Positions 10,290-21,944 of a stretch of 64,000 bases of DNA are shown piece by piece. The number at the start of each line of letters is the position of its first letter. Within the stretch, counting starts at the first letter, position 1. Both the position numbers and the translations under genes were made by a program. The notes under the pieces are model-generated. The model was given only the letters and a program-made list of their open reading frames with translations. It was not told the DNA's origin and searched no databases. Origin of the DNA: Archivesica marissinica (lineage: Eukaryota > Mollusca > Bivalvia > Venerida > Vesicomyidae); NCBI GenBank assembly GCA_014843695.1, contig CM026386.1:16083489-16147488 (forward strand), in the 5' to 3' direction.

Positions 10290-11455
10290 TAAATCAGATT
10301 AATATTGGTGACAGATACTTACTTAGGTTTTTTTTTACATGAACATTTGGATAATACTATTACAGTTAAATCTGTTTCTCAGAGTACCAGTCGCGCATTG
10401 GACTTACTTATTGCAAAATGTAAATTAATGGGCGGTGTGCCCTATGATGTTTTTACAAAGTTATACGATTCGGTCGTTTGGCCTGTAATCAATTACAGTG
10501 CTCCTTTGTGGGGGTTTCGATCATATTCGTGTATCGAAGCCGTTCATAATAGGGCATTACGGTATTTTCTAGGTGTCGGCAAATATTCACCTAACAATGG
10601 TATTTCAGGCGATATGGGTTGGAAACCCACAATAGTCCGACAATGGAAATGTATCTCGCTTTATTGGTCGAGACTTTCAGGTACGGATACCGCAAGGATC
10701 AAAAGGCGAGTGGCACTCTGGGCATATAGTAAAGCTAGTCGTTCATGTAGAAATTGGCATTTTAATGTTAAGAGCTATTATGAGGCTAATGATTTTCCTA
10801 TGTACACTAACTTTGCTAATTCTATATCTCGTTCTTTCACACATAATATAGAGGTCAAAGCATACGATAAGTATATAAACTCTTGGTCAACCAAGATAAA
10901 CAATGTCATAGGTCCCTCTTGACGCGGACGGGATACATTGCGAGTGTCTAAATTGTTTAAAACTGACCATATTGCAGAAGCAATATTGCAAAATTATGTT
11001 ACCACCCAGATATCGTTGTGCTTTTTGCAAATTTCGACTGGGTATTGCCCCCATTAGGATAGAGACTGGTCGGTATGAAGGTTTGCCAGAGGAATCTAGG
11101 ATTTGTCCGTTTTGTGATACTGCTATTACTTGTAATTCCAACTGCAATTTCTTTTATCTCGTCTGCAATATCTCTGCTAATCATATTCGTTATGATCTGA
11201 TCAAAGCGAAGTTAGATTTCACATGATCAATTCTTAATCGGTGTGCAATAGTACCTATTTAGTATTTCAGTGTTTTATAATTGTCTTAGAGCAATTTTTA
11301 ATATGCAGCATACTGTGATAAATGAGTATGTATAATTTTGTTCATCTCTTATAACTCCATGTTGGAGTGGCATTGTACTTTTATTATTTAAACAATATAT
11401 GCAAAATTATTGTAAGTAGTGTACGTACAATGATGAGATGTAAATAAAGACGACG
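10290..11455 (+). pseudogene. Non-LTR retrotransposon (jockey/CR1-like), 5'-truncated and frameshifted
   Basis: A 205-codon frame at 10305-10922 carries the region after the RT palm of invertebrate LINEs. Recognisable parts are KLYDSVVWPVINYSAPLWG, IEAVHNRALRYFLGV and GDMGW. In another frame, about 10996-11130 encodes the C-terminal tail typical of these elements: CAFCKFRLGIAPIRIETGRY followed by a CPFC motif. The catalytic palm, the endonuclease and ORF1 are absent, so it is dead on arrival. The 3' UTR (11230-11450) ends in ATGTAAATAAAGA and passes straight into a trinucleotide repeat. It lies sense-plus, antisense to the receptor gene, inside an intron. Confidence 0.85.
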
Positions 11456-11527
11456 ACGACGACGACGACGACGACTACTGCTACTGCTACGGCTACGGCT
11501 ACGGCTACGACTACGACTACGACTACG

Positions 11528-11562
<35 letters not shown>
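11451..11562. repeat. Trinucleotide microsatellite (GAC/TAC)n at a LINE 3' end
   Basis: About 37 triplets shift from GAC through CTG/GGC variants to TAC. It begins directly after the LINE tail AAATAAAGA. Confidence 0.95.
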
Positions 11563-11804
11563 ATTGTCTAGCGGTCTAGGGTTGGATGCTATGTTGCTAT
11601 AATATAACTTTGTTTACGTGGCTAATAGAACATAGGAGGGTACAATTGGGTAGCCATTTAAGTGTCCATTCGTGAGTCTGACCGACCGACCGGTCGTCCG
11701 TCCATACACCCACCAAGCTGTGTTTACACCACATACAATCAAGTATCATATGCTTCTACATCGATGTCGCCCATTGCAACGAATGATGTATTATAAGCAA
11801 TTAC
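11563..11804. other. Intronic sequence, no feature seen
   Basis: Nothing recognisable lies between the microsatellite and the next SRCR exon. Confidence 0.5.
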
Positions 11805-11965
11805 CGTGACATTCCACGTAAGCAACATCTGCTTGTTTGCAATTGATCATCCCGCCATCGACGAGGTCACATCTTTCTAGAGACTTCTCCATACCATCGC
11901 ATATGATCGTGCCGTTGTATATATCGGTGCCATTGTTATCAGAGGTCAATAATCGGGTTACTCCG
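11805..11965 (-). CDS. SRCR 3'-half exon, Z domain
   Basis: This 161-nt exon is phase 2 to 1, with acceptor TTTTCCTAG and donor CACG|GTAATT. It contains ICDGMEKSLERC (C5, C6), NCKQ (C7) and VECHG (C8), with one NGT sequon. It joins the first half at 13760 through a split TA+C codon. The pair has the six cysteines of group A. Confidence 0.9.
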
Positions 11966-12002
11966 CTAGGAAAATTTATAACATTTACAACATTTACATT
12001 TG

Positions 12003-12059
12003 CGTTGTATATATATCGGTGCCATTGTTATCAGCGGTCAGTAATCGGTTTACTCCGCT
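12003..12059 (-). pseudogene. Partial duplicate of the Z 3'-half exon start
   Basis: Beginning after a CTAG acceptor, the sequence repeats the first 18 or so codons of the exon at 11805 (GVNRLLTADNNGTDIY versus GVTRLLTSDNNGTDIY). It then ends in TTQM and a stop. The unit lies about 92 bp upstream in the transcript, and the flanking ACATTTACA motif is also duplicated. It has no donor. Confidence 0.85.
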
Positions 12060-12516
12060 AGAACTAATTACAACAATTACATTTAAAACATTTACATTTA
12101 CAATTTGTAAACCATCATGTGAATATGTCAGTATTGCAATGTTATTTGTTGATAAAAATATTCTTTGTTTGCAATGTAAGCGCCGCAGTCTTTTGGGATA
12201 ATAAGGCAAGTAGAGGGTATGGATCGTTGCTGATCTCGGCGCACGTCGTAATTTTGCAAATACTCGCAATTTATATAACGACAGGTTCGACGTCCAGTAC
12301 CAGGATTATCCAAGTGTTTATATCCAATGGCTGATTACAAAGAGACGAATCGTCAGAGGAAAGTCATCTTATTATAATGAATGGGCGTCTGCGAAATGAA
12401 TTTCAGACTATGATTTATATTTTATAGCTCTCCTATACTGGGGGATAATAAAGACTATATCTGTCAAGTATCCACTCTTAATTACAGTGACTTGTGGTTT
12501 TTAAGTTATACAACTT
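12060..12516. other. Intronic sequence shared with the X-Y intron
   Basis: GTGAATATGTCAG and TTTGCAATGTAAGCGCC in 12118-12190 recur, in the same order, at about 20191-20255 and 44721-44785. This suggests that intron sequence was duplicated along with domains. No coding is recognised. Confidence 0.5.
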
Positions 12517-12745
12517 TAACTCTTTCAGCGCCGAATAAATTCAGAGCATGTGCAAACAACATAGATCCAGATCAGCCGCGGCGTAACGCCGCGTCTGATC
12601 AGGATCTATGTTGTTTGCTATTCGAACAGGTGCTTCAGCCCCACTGCCTGAAGAGCAATCAGCAAATAGCCTGATCAGACGGCATGTTCTGTTCTGTCCG
12701 ATCGGGTTCTCTACTTTTTTACAAAGTCGCTTTTATGCGACATTC
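12517..12745 (+). mobile_element. MITE with internal hairpin, 3' end replaced by a minisatellite
   Basis: It aligns with the intact copy at 14491-14713 (GCCGAATAAATT, the CAAACAACA hairpin, CTGATCAGACGG). Bases 12553-12617 fold into a long, nearly perfect stem-loop with a GCCGCGGCG core. The right inverted repeat is absent, and a 24-bp array begins there. Confidence 0.75.
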
Positions 12746-12945
12746 CCAGTGAGGGTGTCTATTGGAATCCCAGTGAGGGTGTCTATTGGAATCCCAGTGA
12801 GGGTGTCTATTGGAATCCCAGTGAGGGTGTCTATTGGAATCCCAGTGAAGGTGTCTATTGGAATCCCAGTGAGGGTGTCTATTGGAATTCCAGTGAAGGT
12901 GTCTATTGGAATCCCAGTGAGGGTGTCTATTTGAATCACAGTGAG
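12746..12945. repeat. 24-bp minisatellite (CCCAGTGAGGGTGTCTATTG...)
   Basis: About eight near-identical 24-bp units. Being a multiple of 3, the array is open on both strands. It abuts the truncated MITE. Confidence 0.95.
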
Positions 12946-13053
12946 GGTGGAGGGAGATGGAGAGTCACCATCTGACGTAAGATGTTGGTGCGACTTTAAA
13001 TTCAAAGAACAAAATTAAACAAACTAGTTTATTGTTAGTGTTTAAAGTTGCAC

Positions 13054-13532
13054 CGCCAGCTTAGGTCATATCGACAGCTTAGGTCATACCGCGGCTTAGG
13101 TCATATCGACAGCTTAGGTAATATCGACAACTTTTTTTTTTTATGTTTATTATTCCTCATAATTTCATGGTATATAACATATATATACAGTAAGTACAAG
13201 CATGACAGTATCACAATAAACAATATCGACGTTTAGGTCATATCGCGGCTTAGGTCATATCGCGGCTTAGGTCATATCGACAGCTTAGGTCATACCGACA
13301 GCTTAGGTTATATCGACAGCTTAGGTAATATCGACAGCTTAGGTCATATCGCGGCTTAGGTCATATCACGGCTTATGTCATATCGCGGCTTAGGTCATAT
13401 CGCGGCTTAGGTCATATCGCGGCTTAGGTCATACCGACAGCTTAGGTCATATCGAAAGCTTAGGTAATATCGATAGCTTAGGTCATATCGCGGCTTAGGT
13501 CATATCGCGGCTTAGGTCATATCGCGGCTTAG
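13054..13532. repeat. 17-bp minisatellite (AGGTCATATCGCGGCTT)
   Basis: About 22 units alternate between CGCGGCTT and CGACAGCTT variants. They are interrupted at about 13126-13222 by a T-rich insertion. The right edge joins a SINE. Confidence 0.9.
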
Positions 13533-13535
13533 CAA

Positions 13536-13692
13536 TATTTCGGACACGGATGGGCACCTGGATAGAACCACACACCTTCCGCGAGCCAGCTGGATAACTT
13601 GCTCACATGAACGAATTTGTCACACACAGTAGGTGTATACCTTACAGTGATAAAGGGCATGTAGTTTATCCACTCGGCTACGGGGGACCCAA
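13536..13692 (-). mobile_element. tRNA-derived SINE family 4
   Basis: On the minus strand the head reads CCGTAGCCGAGTGGATAA (A box). The body ATGTGAGCAAGTTATCCAGC and GGTTCTATCCAGGTGCCC follows. It is the same family as 9473. Confidence 0.75.
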
Positions 13693-13759
13693 GAAACAGA
13701 CGGAGCAAATTCATGCCAGTATGACCCCTTCAGAGACAAATAATATATTCTTAACTTAC

Positions 13760-13895
13760 TAGTATCCTAGAACAGTACATGTGACTTTGGCAGCATTTAT
13801 GTCGAATCCGTCTATACAGAACGAGTACAAATGCCCATGTATTACAGCTTCAACCTGGCCGTCATTAGGTGAGGCACCATCACGAAGGCGAATAG
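13760..13895 (-). CDS. SRCR 5'-half exon, Z domain
   Basis: This 136-nt exon is phase 1 to 2, with acceptor TTGATAG and donor ATACTA|GTAAGTT. It encodes IRLRDGASPNDGQVEA, LYSFC (C2) and AAKVTCTVLGY (C3). The length and sequence match the Z first half at 54476 (also 136 nt; IRLVDGATPNSGRIEA). The plus-strand frame over it is an antisense shadow. Confidence 0.9.
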
Positions 13896-14490
13896 CTATC
13901 AATGCAATGGATAGCACAAATACAGTATGTGTAGTTAGGAAAAGAAATCATCTGTTTATCATGCGACGAATGAGAGACATCGGTGAGTTACTGCCCCTGA
14001 ATATTCCTTAAAAGTAGATATGTCCTATTAAGTAATTTCCTCTGTTTTTATCGTTGTTTCCTTTGCACAACATGCTAGCAATTTGATTCCACTATCGCTT
14101 AGTATGATTATTATATTACTATATCTCGAAAAATCTCCTACAGTATATGCAATGGGTACTTATTTGTAAAACAATGTTATCAGTTAATTAACACAATTTT
14201 GATAAAATCACAGTTATCATACGGCAACATCTGGTTAGGGAACAACAGTAAAAACAAAGGATTCCAACTAAACGGACATACTTACATTTTGGAATAGATC
14301 AGACTTTATCTACCAAGGGAGGTAATAGAAAGTTACAGAGGTCTCTCTTATGATCTACTTGTTGTGATATATTGTAAATAAAATGATAGTTCAAACGATT
14401 ATGTATCAAATTATATGACATGGAACATGTACCTCTCATAAGAATTGTTTCATGATCATTGGTTTTATCCTGTACACATTTCTCTTCATA
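13896..14490. other. AT-rich intronic sequence, nothing recognised
   Basis: I found no domain, tandem repeat or element with clear ends here. Confidence 0.5.
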
Positions 14491-14713
14491 TTAACCCTTA
14501 ACCGGCCGAATAAATTGTGCGGAATGTGCAAACAACACAGATCTAGATCAGGATCTATGTTGTTTGCTATTCATATAGGTGTTTAGCTCCACTATCTGAA
14601 TAGCATACTGCATATATCCTGATCAGACGGTACGTTCTGTTTCTTTGCCGTCTGATCTGGCTAAATGCTGTTTGCAAAAGCGACATTAGTTGTGATTGGC
14701 AGGTTAAGGGTTA
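14491..14713 (+). mobile_element. Intact MITE with TTAACCCTTAACC inverted repeats
   Basis: A 13-bp left terminus and its complement GGTTAAGGGTTA on the right bound a 223-bp element. It has an internal AACAACACAGATC/GATCTATGTTGTT stem. It has no coding capacity. Confidence 0.85.
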
Positions 14714-14875
14714 CTATTGTTTTGTTTAGAGGTATTTAACAGTTATTTGGTTTCATAAGCCTAATTCAGATACTACACAGAATTAGAAACCATTGTTGGA
14801 TATTTGTATTGTTTTCACTAGAATATTGTTATGCTATACTCTTATGTTATAAATATAATAGAATTTAGAGTAGAT

Positions 14876-15058
14876 ATACAGTCAAACTTGTCTTAAGCAG
14901 CCAGTCAAGCGAGTCGGGAAAGGTAGCTGCTTAGCACAGGTAGCTGCTTAATAGAGGTCAAATGTATAATAAAACAACACATTGGGAATATGTAAACTGA
15001 CTGCTTAATACAGGTTGGGTGTTTAATGGAGGTGACCACATACACAGGTTTGACTGTA
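14876..15058 (+). mobile_element. Intact MITE with ACAGTCAAAC inverted repeats
   Basis: The left end ACAGTCAAACTTGT is complementary to the right end ACAGGTTTGACTGT, with TA at both sides. It is about 183 bp and non-coding, a sister of 5397-5572. Confidence 0.85.
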
Positions 15059-15740
15059 GAACAGTTATATTATATGAAAAGAATGGTACACGTATTACAA
15101 TGTAGCGTTAATGTTGACGCTCCTGCATGTTTAGCTAACTTGTACCATTTCCAGTGGAGATATACTTTTCTACACTGACACATAGTCATGCAAATGTATA
15201 TCATTGTTATATATGTATAATTATGTTAGTAATAGTATGAGCCCCGTGTATTGTATTGGTTGTAATACCTCATTTATTCAGACTATAAAGATGAAGACTG
15301 GAACTAAAACATGTACACGTACTGTAATCACGAAGATGCCGTAAACCAATTAGTATGACTATATTAGCCGTCACTTATGATCGTACCAGGCTAAACCAAT
15401 TACTAAGACATTATTAGCCGCTCATGGTATGGTATCATATGGCCTCAACGATCGACATTATTTATATTCCTTTGTATTTCGTTTCGGCAAGGGACATCTC
15501 TGATGATGATCAAGTTATCTCGCGGCACATATACCATGGTGCGTGCATAAACCCAATATCCACACTGTACTTGGATCTCCTATATATCAAATTGATGTAA
15601 ATGTAACTCCTTAAACACGGAATCCTTGGTACTGTGCGAATACATTTTAATGTCATAATAATTATATGTTGTCTAACTGGATCAGTCTGCAGACTCGTGA
15701 TATAGATTCAGTCCTCAACATAATGTATAATTATGTTCCT
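15059..15740. other. Intronic sequence with two copies of a 50-bp-type repeat
   Basis: CCAATTAGTATGACTATATTAGCCG and its neighbour at 15350-15430 match the 50-bp repeat at 17170-17400. Nothing else is recognised. Confidence 0.5.
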
Positions 15741-15750
15741 TGTATGCATA

Positions 15751-16716
<966 letters not shown>

Positions 16717-16879
16717 TGTACGTATGTATATATGTATATATATGTATATATATATAAATAACGCATTGTATATTCTGTAAATGTGTGCGCTCCTGTGTAA
16801 TTTGTATATTCGTATATGTAAATATTTACTGTTGTGCTCTCCTATAATTGGAGGAAATAAAAGTTATTAGTATTATTAT

Positions 16880-16997
16880 TATTATTATTTCAGGGTTTTA
16901 TAATTGTTTTAGAGCAGTTTTTAATATCCGATTAGCAGGGATATTGCAGCTTTATCCCTAACATACTGTGATAAATGAGTATGTATGTTTTTGTTCA
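16880..16997 (+). mobile_element. LINE 3' UTR fragment
   Basis: TTTTATAATTGTTTTAGAGC, then GATATTGCAGC and GATAAATGAGTATGTATG match the 3' UTR of the LINE copies at 10290 and 50434. The last 140 bp before the polyA-like signal are replaced by a CTA repeat. Confidence 0.8.
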
Positions 16998-17016
16998 TCT
17001 ACTACTACTATTACTT

Positions 17017-17051
<35 letters not shown>

Positions 17052-17158
17052 GCTGCTGCTGCTACTGCTGCTACTGCTTCTACTGCTGCTGCTACTACTG
17101 CTGCTGCTACTACTGCTACCACTACTGCTGCTACTACTACTGCTACTACTACTACTAA
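16998..17158. repeat. (CTA/CTG)n trinucleotide microsatellite
   Basis: About 54 triplets are attached directly to a LINE 3' fragment. Open frames of poly-Leu or poly-Thr are artefacts. Confidence 0.95.
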
Positions 17159-17169
17159 TTATAATTATA

Positions 17170-17400
17170 TAATTAATAATACTATATTAGCCGACATTTA
17201 CGTCATGCCCGGCTAAGCCAATTAATAATACTATGTTAGACGTCATTTAGGATCATGCCGGGCTTAACCAATTAATAATACTATATTAGACGCCATTTAG
17301 GATCATGCCGGGCTAAGTCAATTAATAATACTCTATTAGCCGCCACTTACGATCATGCCAGGCCAAACCAATTAGTATGTGTCTATTAACCGCCAGTTAT
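17170..17400. repeat. 50-bp tandem repeat, about 4.5 copies
   Basis: The unit holds AATTAATAATACTATATTAG and ATCATGCCGGGCTAA. Related single units lie at 15350-15430, across the GTGC microsatellite. Confidence 0.85.
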
Positions 17401-17523
17401 AAATAACATAGAAACGTCTGGTTATTCTGCTAGTTATATATATTCTTAGTGCATTACAAACGATCGATTATTCCATAAAATAAATAACGAAAATTCAACA
17501 CGAATTGAATAATATGTACTTAC

Positions 17524-17702
17524 GGTCACATTTCAATAACAAGTCCCAATCATGTCCGCAACAACCATCAAAAACGCCTTTGGTGACAGCGCAATCGTTG
17601 ATGTCCATACTAGTAGAGTTGCAGTTGGGATGTGACATCCATACTTCGCCCACACTTTCAGCAGTGTCATTACTCATTGAAGGAGTACTACTACTATCGG
17701 TT
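17524..17702 (-). CDS. SRCR 3'-half exon, Y domain
   Basis: This 179-nt exon is phase 2 to 1, with acceptor CATTTTAG and donor GTGACC|GTAAGT. It has NCNSTSMDINDC (C5, C6), DGCCG (C7 plus one extra cysteine) and LLKCD (C8). NDT and NST are sequons. It resembles the Y second half at 56042 (KCNSTDTDIKDC). Its natural partner is the first half at 19503 (split codon AT+A), across the small 42-bp array. It is the only Y-type second half available for both 19503 and 44052. Confidence 0.9.
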
Positions 17703-17864
17703 CTAAAATGGATGAATACAATTTCTATATAAGGTAATTCGCTATGTCGTCAAGCTGATTAATTATTTTTTAATATAGTCTGCCCTTTTTTATTTGCTTA
17801 ACGTTGCTACCGGTTTCAGATTTGAATGACGTGTAGTTTACCTAACAGCACCTTTCCTGGGAAT

Positions 17865-19502
17865 TAAAAAAATATATATTGAATGTACATGTACATGTAT
17901 CCTAGAACTCATTAAAATACTATATATTGAATGTACATGTATCATATAAATCATTAAAATACTATATATTGAATGTACACGTGTCCCATAAATCATTAGA
18001 ATACTATATATTGAATGTACACGTATCCTATAAATCATTAAAATACCATATATTGAATCTACATGTTTCCTATTAATGATTAAAATACTATATATTGAAT
18101 GTACATGTTTCATATAAATCAATAAAATACTATATTTTGCATGTACATGTTTCCTATAAATCATTAAAATACTATATATTGAATGTACATGTTTCCTATA
18201 AATCATTAAAATACTATATATTGAACGTACACGTATCCTATAAATCATTAAATTACTATATATTGAATGTACACGTTTCCTACAAATCATTGAAATACTA
18301 TATATTGAACGTACACATATCCTACAAATCATTAAAATACTATATATTGATATTGAATGTACACGTTTCCTACAAATCATTAAAATACTATATATTGAAC
18401 GTACACGTATCCTACAAATCATTAAAATATTATATATTGAATGTACATGTTTCCTACAAATCATTAAAATACTATATATTGAACGTACACTTATCCGATA
18501 AATCATTAAAATACTATATATTGAACGTACACGTATCCTATAAATCATTAAATTACTATATATTGAATGTACACGTTTCCTACAAATCACTGAAATACTA
18601 TATATTGAACGTACCATATCCTCAAATCATTAAAATACTATATATTGATATTGAATGTACACGTTTCCTACAAATCATTAAAATACTATATATTGAACGT
18701 ACACGTATCCTACAAATCATTAAAATATTATATATTGAATGTACATGTTTCCTACACATCATTAAAATACTATATATTGAACGTACACTTATCCGATAAA
18801 TCATTAAAATACTATATATTGAACGTACACGTATCCTAGAAATCATTAAAATACTATATATTGAACGTACACGTATCCTATTAATCATTAAAATACTATA
18901 TATTGAATGTACACGTTTCCTACAAATCATTAAAATACTATATATTGAACGTACACGTATCCTACAAATCATTAAAATACTATATATTGAATGTAAACGT
19001 TTCCTACAAATCACTAAAATACTATATATTGAACGTACACGTATCCGATAAATCATTAAAATACTATATATATTGAACGTACACGTATCCTATAAATCAT
19101 TAAAATACTATATATTGAATGTACATGTTTCCTATAAATCATTAAAATACTATATATTGAATGTACACGTTTCCTACAAATCATTAAAATACTATATATT
19201 GAATGTACATGTTTCCTATAAATCATTAAAATACTATATATTGAATGTACATGTCTCATATAGATCATTAAAATACTATATATTGAACGTACATGTATCC
19301 TAGAAATCATTAAAATACTATATATTGAACGTACACGTATCCTATAAATCATTAAAACCCTATATATTGAACGTACATGTATCCTAGAAATCATTAAAAT
19401 GCCATAATTTGAACGTACATGTATCCTAGAAATCATTAAAATACTATATATTGAACATACATGTACCCAATAAATCATTAAAATACCATATTTTGAACGT
19501 AC
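17865..19502. repeat. 42-bp minisatellite, short array (about 39 copies)
   Basis: Monomers of 42 bp (ATACTATATATTGAACGTAC + ACGTATCCTATAAATCATTAAA) come in two main variants, CGTACACGTATCC and TGTACATGTTTCC. On the minus strand each contains GGATACRTGTACGTTCAA, the end of the SRCR exon at 19503 plus its 5' splice site. Since 42 is a multiple of 3, long open frames occur on both strands; none is a gene. Confidence 0.97.
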
Positions 19503-19659
19503 ATGTATCCTAGAAGTCGGCAAATGGCAGGGAGATTAATATCACCATATCCCAATCTAAACAAGCAGACTGAGCCCCATCTGCCATCCACTTGAACTTC
19601 GAATCGTCCTTCGTTCGGAAGTACGCCGCCTTGCAAACGTATGTCTGTTACCAAATACT
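19503..19659 (-). CDS. SRCR 5'-half exon, Y domain (copy 1)
   Basis: This 157-nt exon is phase 1 to 2, with acceptor GTATTGACAG and donor ATACAT|GTACGTTC. It encodes DIRLQGGVLPNEGRFEV, then VDGRWGSVC (C2), and LPAICRLLGY (C3). The donor coincides with the first unit of the 42-bp array. The exon recurs at 44052 with two base changes, both altering residues. Confidence 0.92.
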
Positions 19660-19778
19660 CTGTCAATACAGAACGGCCATGTATTATAATATATGATGTA
19701 ACCTAGTTTACAGTATTTCGATGGGTGGTCATGTTTGTTCAGGTGTAGTACCTAAATGCAAAATTAGTGTGTGTGTGC

Positions 19779-20060
19779 TTTACGTTTATTTATCGTCGCT
19801 ACCGGTTGCCCATATGAGCGACGCCTCCTGAAGAGATTAGTAATTTTAGATCTTTGGAGGATAGTGCAATGATACAGACAGAGATCCATTCCAGAGTCTC
19901 ATCTTGTTCTTTTGCGTGCACGATGTAAAGCACTGACACGAGACCTCGGTTTAAAGTCCCATCTGAAGGACTGTTAATTTTATTAGGGTCAGACGGGGGA
20001 TCGAACCTGCGATCCCTGGATTACCAGTCCAGCGTGTTACCACTGTACTACATATCCTTC
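19779..20060 (-). mobile_element. SINE family 1 copy
   Basis: This is a full-length minus-strand copy: tail at TACGTTTATTTATCGTCG, then ACCTCGGTTTAAAGTCCCA, then the tRNA-like head GGATCGAACCTGCGATCCC. It is shared, at the equivalent site, with 44328-44592. Confidence 0.85.
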
Positions 20061-20950
20061 TGCACAATTAGGTCGTGCATCTCGGATATTATAAAAAGTA
20101 ACGAATAGATAATTAGCTCCATTCGAATTCGTTTTGCATTACGTGTGTACAATGTCTGTTTAACTGGACCTCACCCATCCACCCTCCTGTGAATATGTCA
20201 GAATGACAAAGGGCTGTTTTTGGTAGAATTTATTATGTTTGCAATGTTAAGCGCCTCAGTTTGTGGTGTGAGGCATTAACCGAATCCGCTATAGGTTTTA
20301 CTGACCCCTACATAACTGTGTGAAGGATCGGTAACAACCTCAAACACGAATTTATTGCATCCTTTAATTAAAATATGTTGGAATTATTGTATTGATTCAT
20401 ACTTAAGTCTTTAGTTGTTTTCTGAACGTATCTTAGTCAAATAAATCGGCCTCAAAATGTTTTGTTAGAGGATGACTGATAGCAAGAAGAACTTGTATGT
20501 ATCTTTTTCCTATTTAAACATCCTTTGCTCCCATTTTCGCTGACCTTCGCATTTATGCGGCAACTAGATTTGGTTACTACTGACTAGAAGGTTGTCGCTT
20601 CATTTATTTCTAACTTTACATTTTCACGCCGATTTATTTGACTAAAGTAAGTTCCGAACACAATTTAAAATTCTGAATCGAGAGTTGTAGAAAGCCATCA
20701 TTTGTCTACTGAACTGACCGTACATGAAATATTTACTAACCCTCCACAGTCTCATGTAGGGTCACCTAGTGACCGCCGTTGACCAATGGAAAGGATAGAA
20801 TTTAGTGGAAGATGAAATAACATAATTATGTGATTTCAAGTTATAAGATTTAGTCTGTCTAACCTACTTGGAGGTATCGATTCCAGTCGAATTTTATATA
20901 ATACATATGTACCAGTTATTTTTAATTACCTAATAATATATATCGTAATA
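20061..20950. other. Duplicated intronic sequence, no gene
   Basis: It aligns nearly base for base with 44593-45490. No domain or element with clear ends is seen. Confidence 0.6.
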
Positions 20951-20974
20951 TTAATCGTTGGGAATGTCACTGGG

Positions 20975-21255
20975 CCGCAAAGAATGGCTGTCTACCCCCT
21001 CCCACTCCTCACTCCTTCTCCGCAAAAAATGGCTGTCTACCCCCCTCCCACTCCTCACTCCTTATATGCAAAGAATGGCTGTCTACCCCCCTCTCACTCC
21101 TCACTCCTTCTCCGCAAAAAATGGCTGTCTACCCCCCTCCCACTCCTCACTCCTTCTCCGCAAAAAATGGCTGTCTACCCCCTCCCACTCCTCACTCCTT
21201 CTCCGCAAAAAATGGCTGTCTACCCCCCTCCCACTCTTCACTCCTCCGCAAAAAA
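20975..21255. repeat. About 46-bp CT-rich minisatellite (copy 1)
   Basis: Units contain AAAATGGCTGTCTACCCCC and CTCCCACTCCTCACTCC, with about six copies. It is paired with the array at 45520-45835. Confidence 0.9.
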
Positions 21256-21486
21256 TGAAATCAAACAAAACGAAGGTGGACTGGGGCAGCCGGCATTACA
21301 GTCTATACTGGTAACAGACAGAGAATCACGCATTCATGACTGACATATGACTACATAAATTACGCATCACGGTTTAAGCATACGAACACGCATAAAGATG
21401 ACGGATACGCATGTACACGCATACAGATGACGGACACGCATGTACACGCCTATGGATATATTACATTAGAAACTTGCGATGCAAAC

Positions 21487-21671
21487 CGTAGCAGTGCAGA
21501 CGAGTGAGGTATTCAGTCCTTGTGCCTTGATATTCTGGCACCCAGTCTCCAGTTACACATTCGGTTGCATGTGTCTCCGTTCCCGTACATTCAATCAGTT
21601 GGTTGAAGTAGTATCCTGTATATGATGATACATTCAAACCAGGAAATGACGAAGTACTGAAACCAGTATAT
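21487..21671 (-). CDS. SRCR 3'-half exon, X domain (copy 1)
   Basis: This 185-nt exon is phase 2 to 1, with acceptor TACTTGCAG and donor GCTACG|GTTTGC. It contains IECTGTETHATEC (C5, C6) and RLHCYG (C8). C7 is missing. The partner first half at 22574 lacks C2, so the domain keeps four cysteines. It is paired with 46071. Confidence 0.9.
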
Positions 21672-21944
21672 CTGCAAGTAAACCACAAACAATACTAGAT
21701 TATAACACTGTGCGAAAGACATAACTCATAAAATCATCTTTATATGTGTTTATTAAGAATTGAAATTTGAAGGCGTATACGTGCATACTTGAGATTAATT
21801 TCCAAGCATCTGGGAAAGTTGGTACACGAAGACAAGATGGTATTTTCCAAATTGTTGAACTAGTAAACGAATTGTATAAAGAATTATTATAATGCAACCT
21901 TATATGTATGCTTGAAATACCCAGCTAGTATATGCCAGTTGCGC

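Noticed and set aside
10305..10922. Active retrotransposon
   Set aside because: Only the part after the RT palm remains, the C-terminal tail is in another frame, and no endonuclease or catalytic motif is present.
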